Source: Desulfobacteraceae bacterium (GTDB lineage: Bacteria > Desulfobacterota > DSM-4660 > Desulfatiglandales > Desulfatiglandaceae). From it: DNA of 15,239 bases. The position numbers and the translations under genes are program-made. Below are positions 15,015 to 15,239 of this stretch, one piece after another. Positions within the stretch are counted from its first letter, which is position 1; the number at the start of each line of letters is the position of its first letter. A model generated the notes under the pieces. It ran no database searches, had not been told where the DNA came from, and saw nothing but the letters and a program-made list of their open reading frames with translations. The stretch covers positions 1 to 15,239 of the forward strand of contig DSCZ01000198.1 in assembly GCA_011048855.1 (NCBI GenBank). Reading direction: 5' to 3'.

Positions 15015-15239
15015 CGACAAGGATCTTCATAACGAGAAGGGATATTAAGTTCTAGGCGTTCACCGTCATCAATCACCAGATAGATATTAGAAATTCCATC
15101 CTCATAAAGTTCGTTACAATATAACTCTATAAATTCAGTAAAATTATTATAATTTAACTCATTTCTCATAAACCATTTGGCATTTACCCATTCAGTTACA
15201 TTGTATTCCTCAACACGGTCGTCTTTACCAACCTGATAA
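15011..15239 (-). CDS. C-terminal part of an unrecognised AT-rich gene
   Basis: The 75 C-terminal residues of a protein are encoded before a TGA stop at 15013-15011. The 5' end lies beyond the window, although an internal ATG at residue 24 could be a start. The peptide is acidic and rich in Asn, Tyr and Glu, with NELNYNNFTEFIELYCNELY and DGISNIYLVIDDGERLELN as notable stretches, and it ends in EDPCR. The composition is that of a soluble alpha/beta protein. One row (15121) is only about 20% G+C, far below the BREX genes, so the DNA probably has another origin. I do not recognise the family. It lies 103 bp upstream of brxA on the same strand, with the BREX promoter overlapping its end, so it is probably a separate transcription unit. 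Confidence 0.65.
   Translation of the reverse strand, partial: YQVGKDDRVEEYNVTEWVNAKWFMRNELNYNNFTEFIELYCNELYEDGISNIYLVIDDGERLELNIPSRYEDPCR

Noticed and set aside
1..15239. CRISPR arrays, insertion sequences or transposon inverted repeats
   Set aside because: No regularly spaced repeats and no transposase-like protein were seen. The gene-free DNA is confined to the two ends.

Overview
The window carries a complete type 1 BREX (bacteriophage exclusion) anti-phage operon on the minus strand. In transcription order, from right to left, the genes are brxA, brxB, brxC, pglX, an AlbA_2/Schlafen-type ATP-binding gene, pglZ and brxL. All six canonical type 1 genes are present, intact and in canonical order. 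The extra gene sits between pglX and pglZ. The seven genes are tightly packed: brxA/brxB overlap by 14 bp, the AlbA_2 gene and pglZ share a GTGA, pglZ and brxL share an ATGA, and the largest internal gap is about 60 bp. They look like one transcript from a good sigma70-type promoter (TTGACA-18-TACTAT) just upstream of brxA, ending at a probable intrinsic terminator after brxL.

Layout: bases 1-98 hold a tRNA-Phe(GAA) gene with its -10 box and an encoded CCA, followed by a strong terminator. Bases 146-661 hold no credible protein gene but are rich in structure. They contain a 3' half of a tRNA-Lys(CUU) with its own terminator, a TCCAACTT direct repeat resembling integrase arm sites, and two diverged copies of a 'GTCCAGT' element, one downstream of each tRNA sequence. 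This looks like an integration boundary, so the BREX operon is probably on a genomic island or in a tRNA-anchored hotspot. Bases 662-14907 are the operon. Bases 14908-15010 hold the promoter region. From 15011 to the right edge runs the C-terminal end of an unrecognised, very AT-rich gene on the same strand.

How the genes work together (known for type 1 BREX): PglX, an adenine methyltransferase, marks host DNA at a non-palindromic site. BrxB, BrxC (a large P-loop ATPase) and PglZ (alkaline-phosphatase fold) are core factors that act with PglX. BrxL (AAA+ with a Lon-like domain) is needed for phage restriction but not for methylation. BrxA is a small DNA-binding accessory protein. The role of the AlbA_2/GHKL-like/winged-helix protein is not established. 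Its position and domains suggest a regulator or accessory effector.

The most unusual signal is inside pglX. About 1 kb (roughly 7640-8680) drops to near 32-38% G+C in hand-counted rows, against 55-63% in the flanking parts of the same gene. This segment covers the region from just before the catalytic NxPY motif through the expected target-recognition domain, as expected if the specificity module was swapped by recombination.

Organism: a bacterium with moderately GC-rich chromosomal-type DNA and CCA-encoding tRNA genes. A proteobacterium or Desulfobacterota member is plausible, but this is only an impression, because no housekeeping protein gene is present to anchor it.
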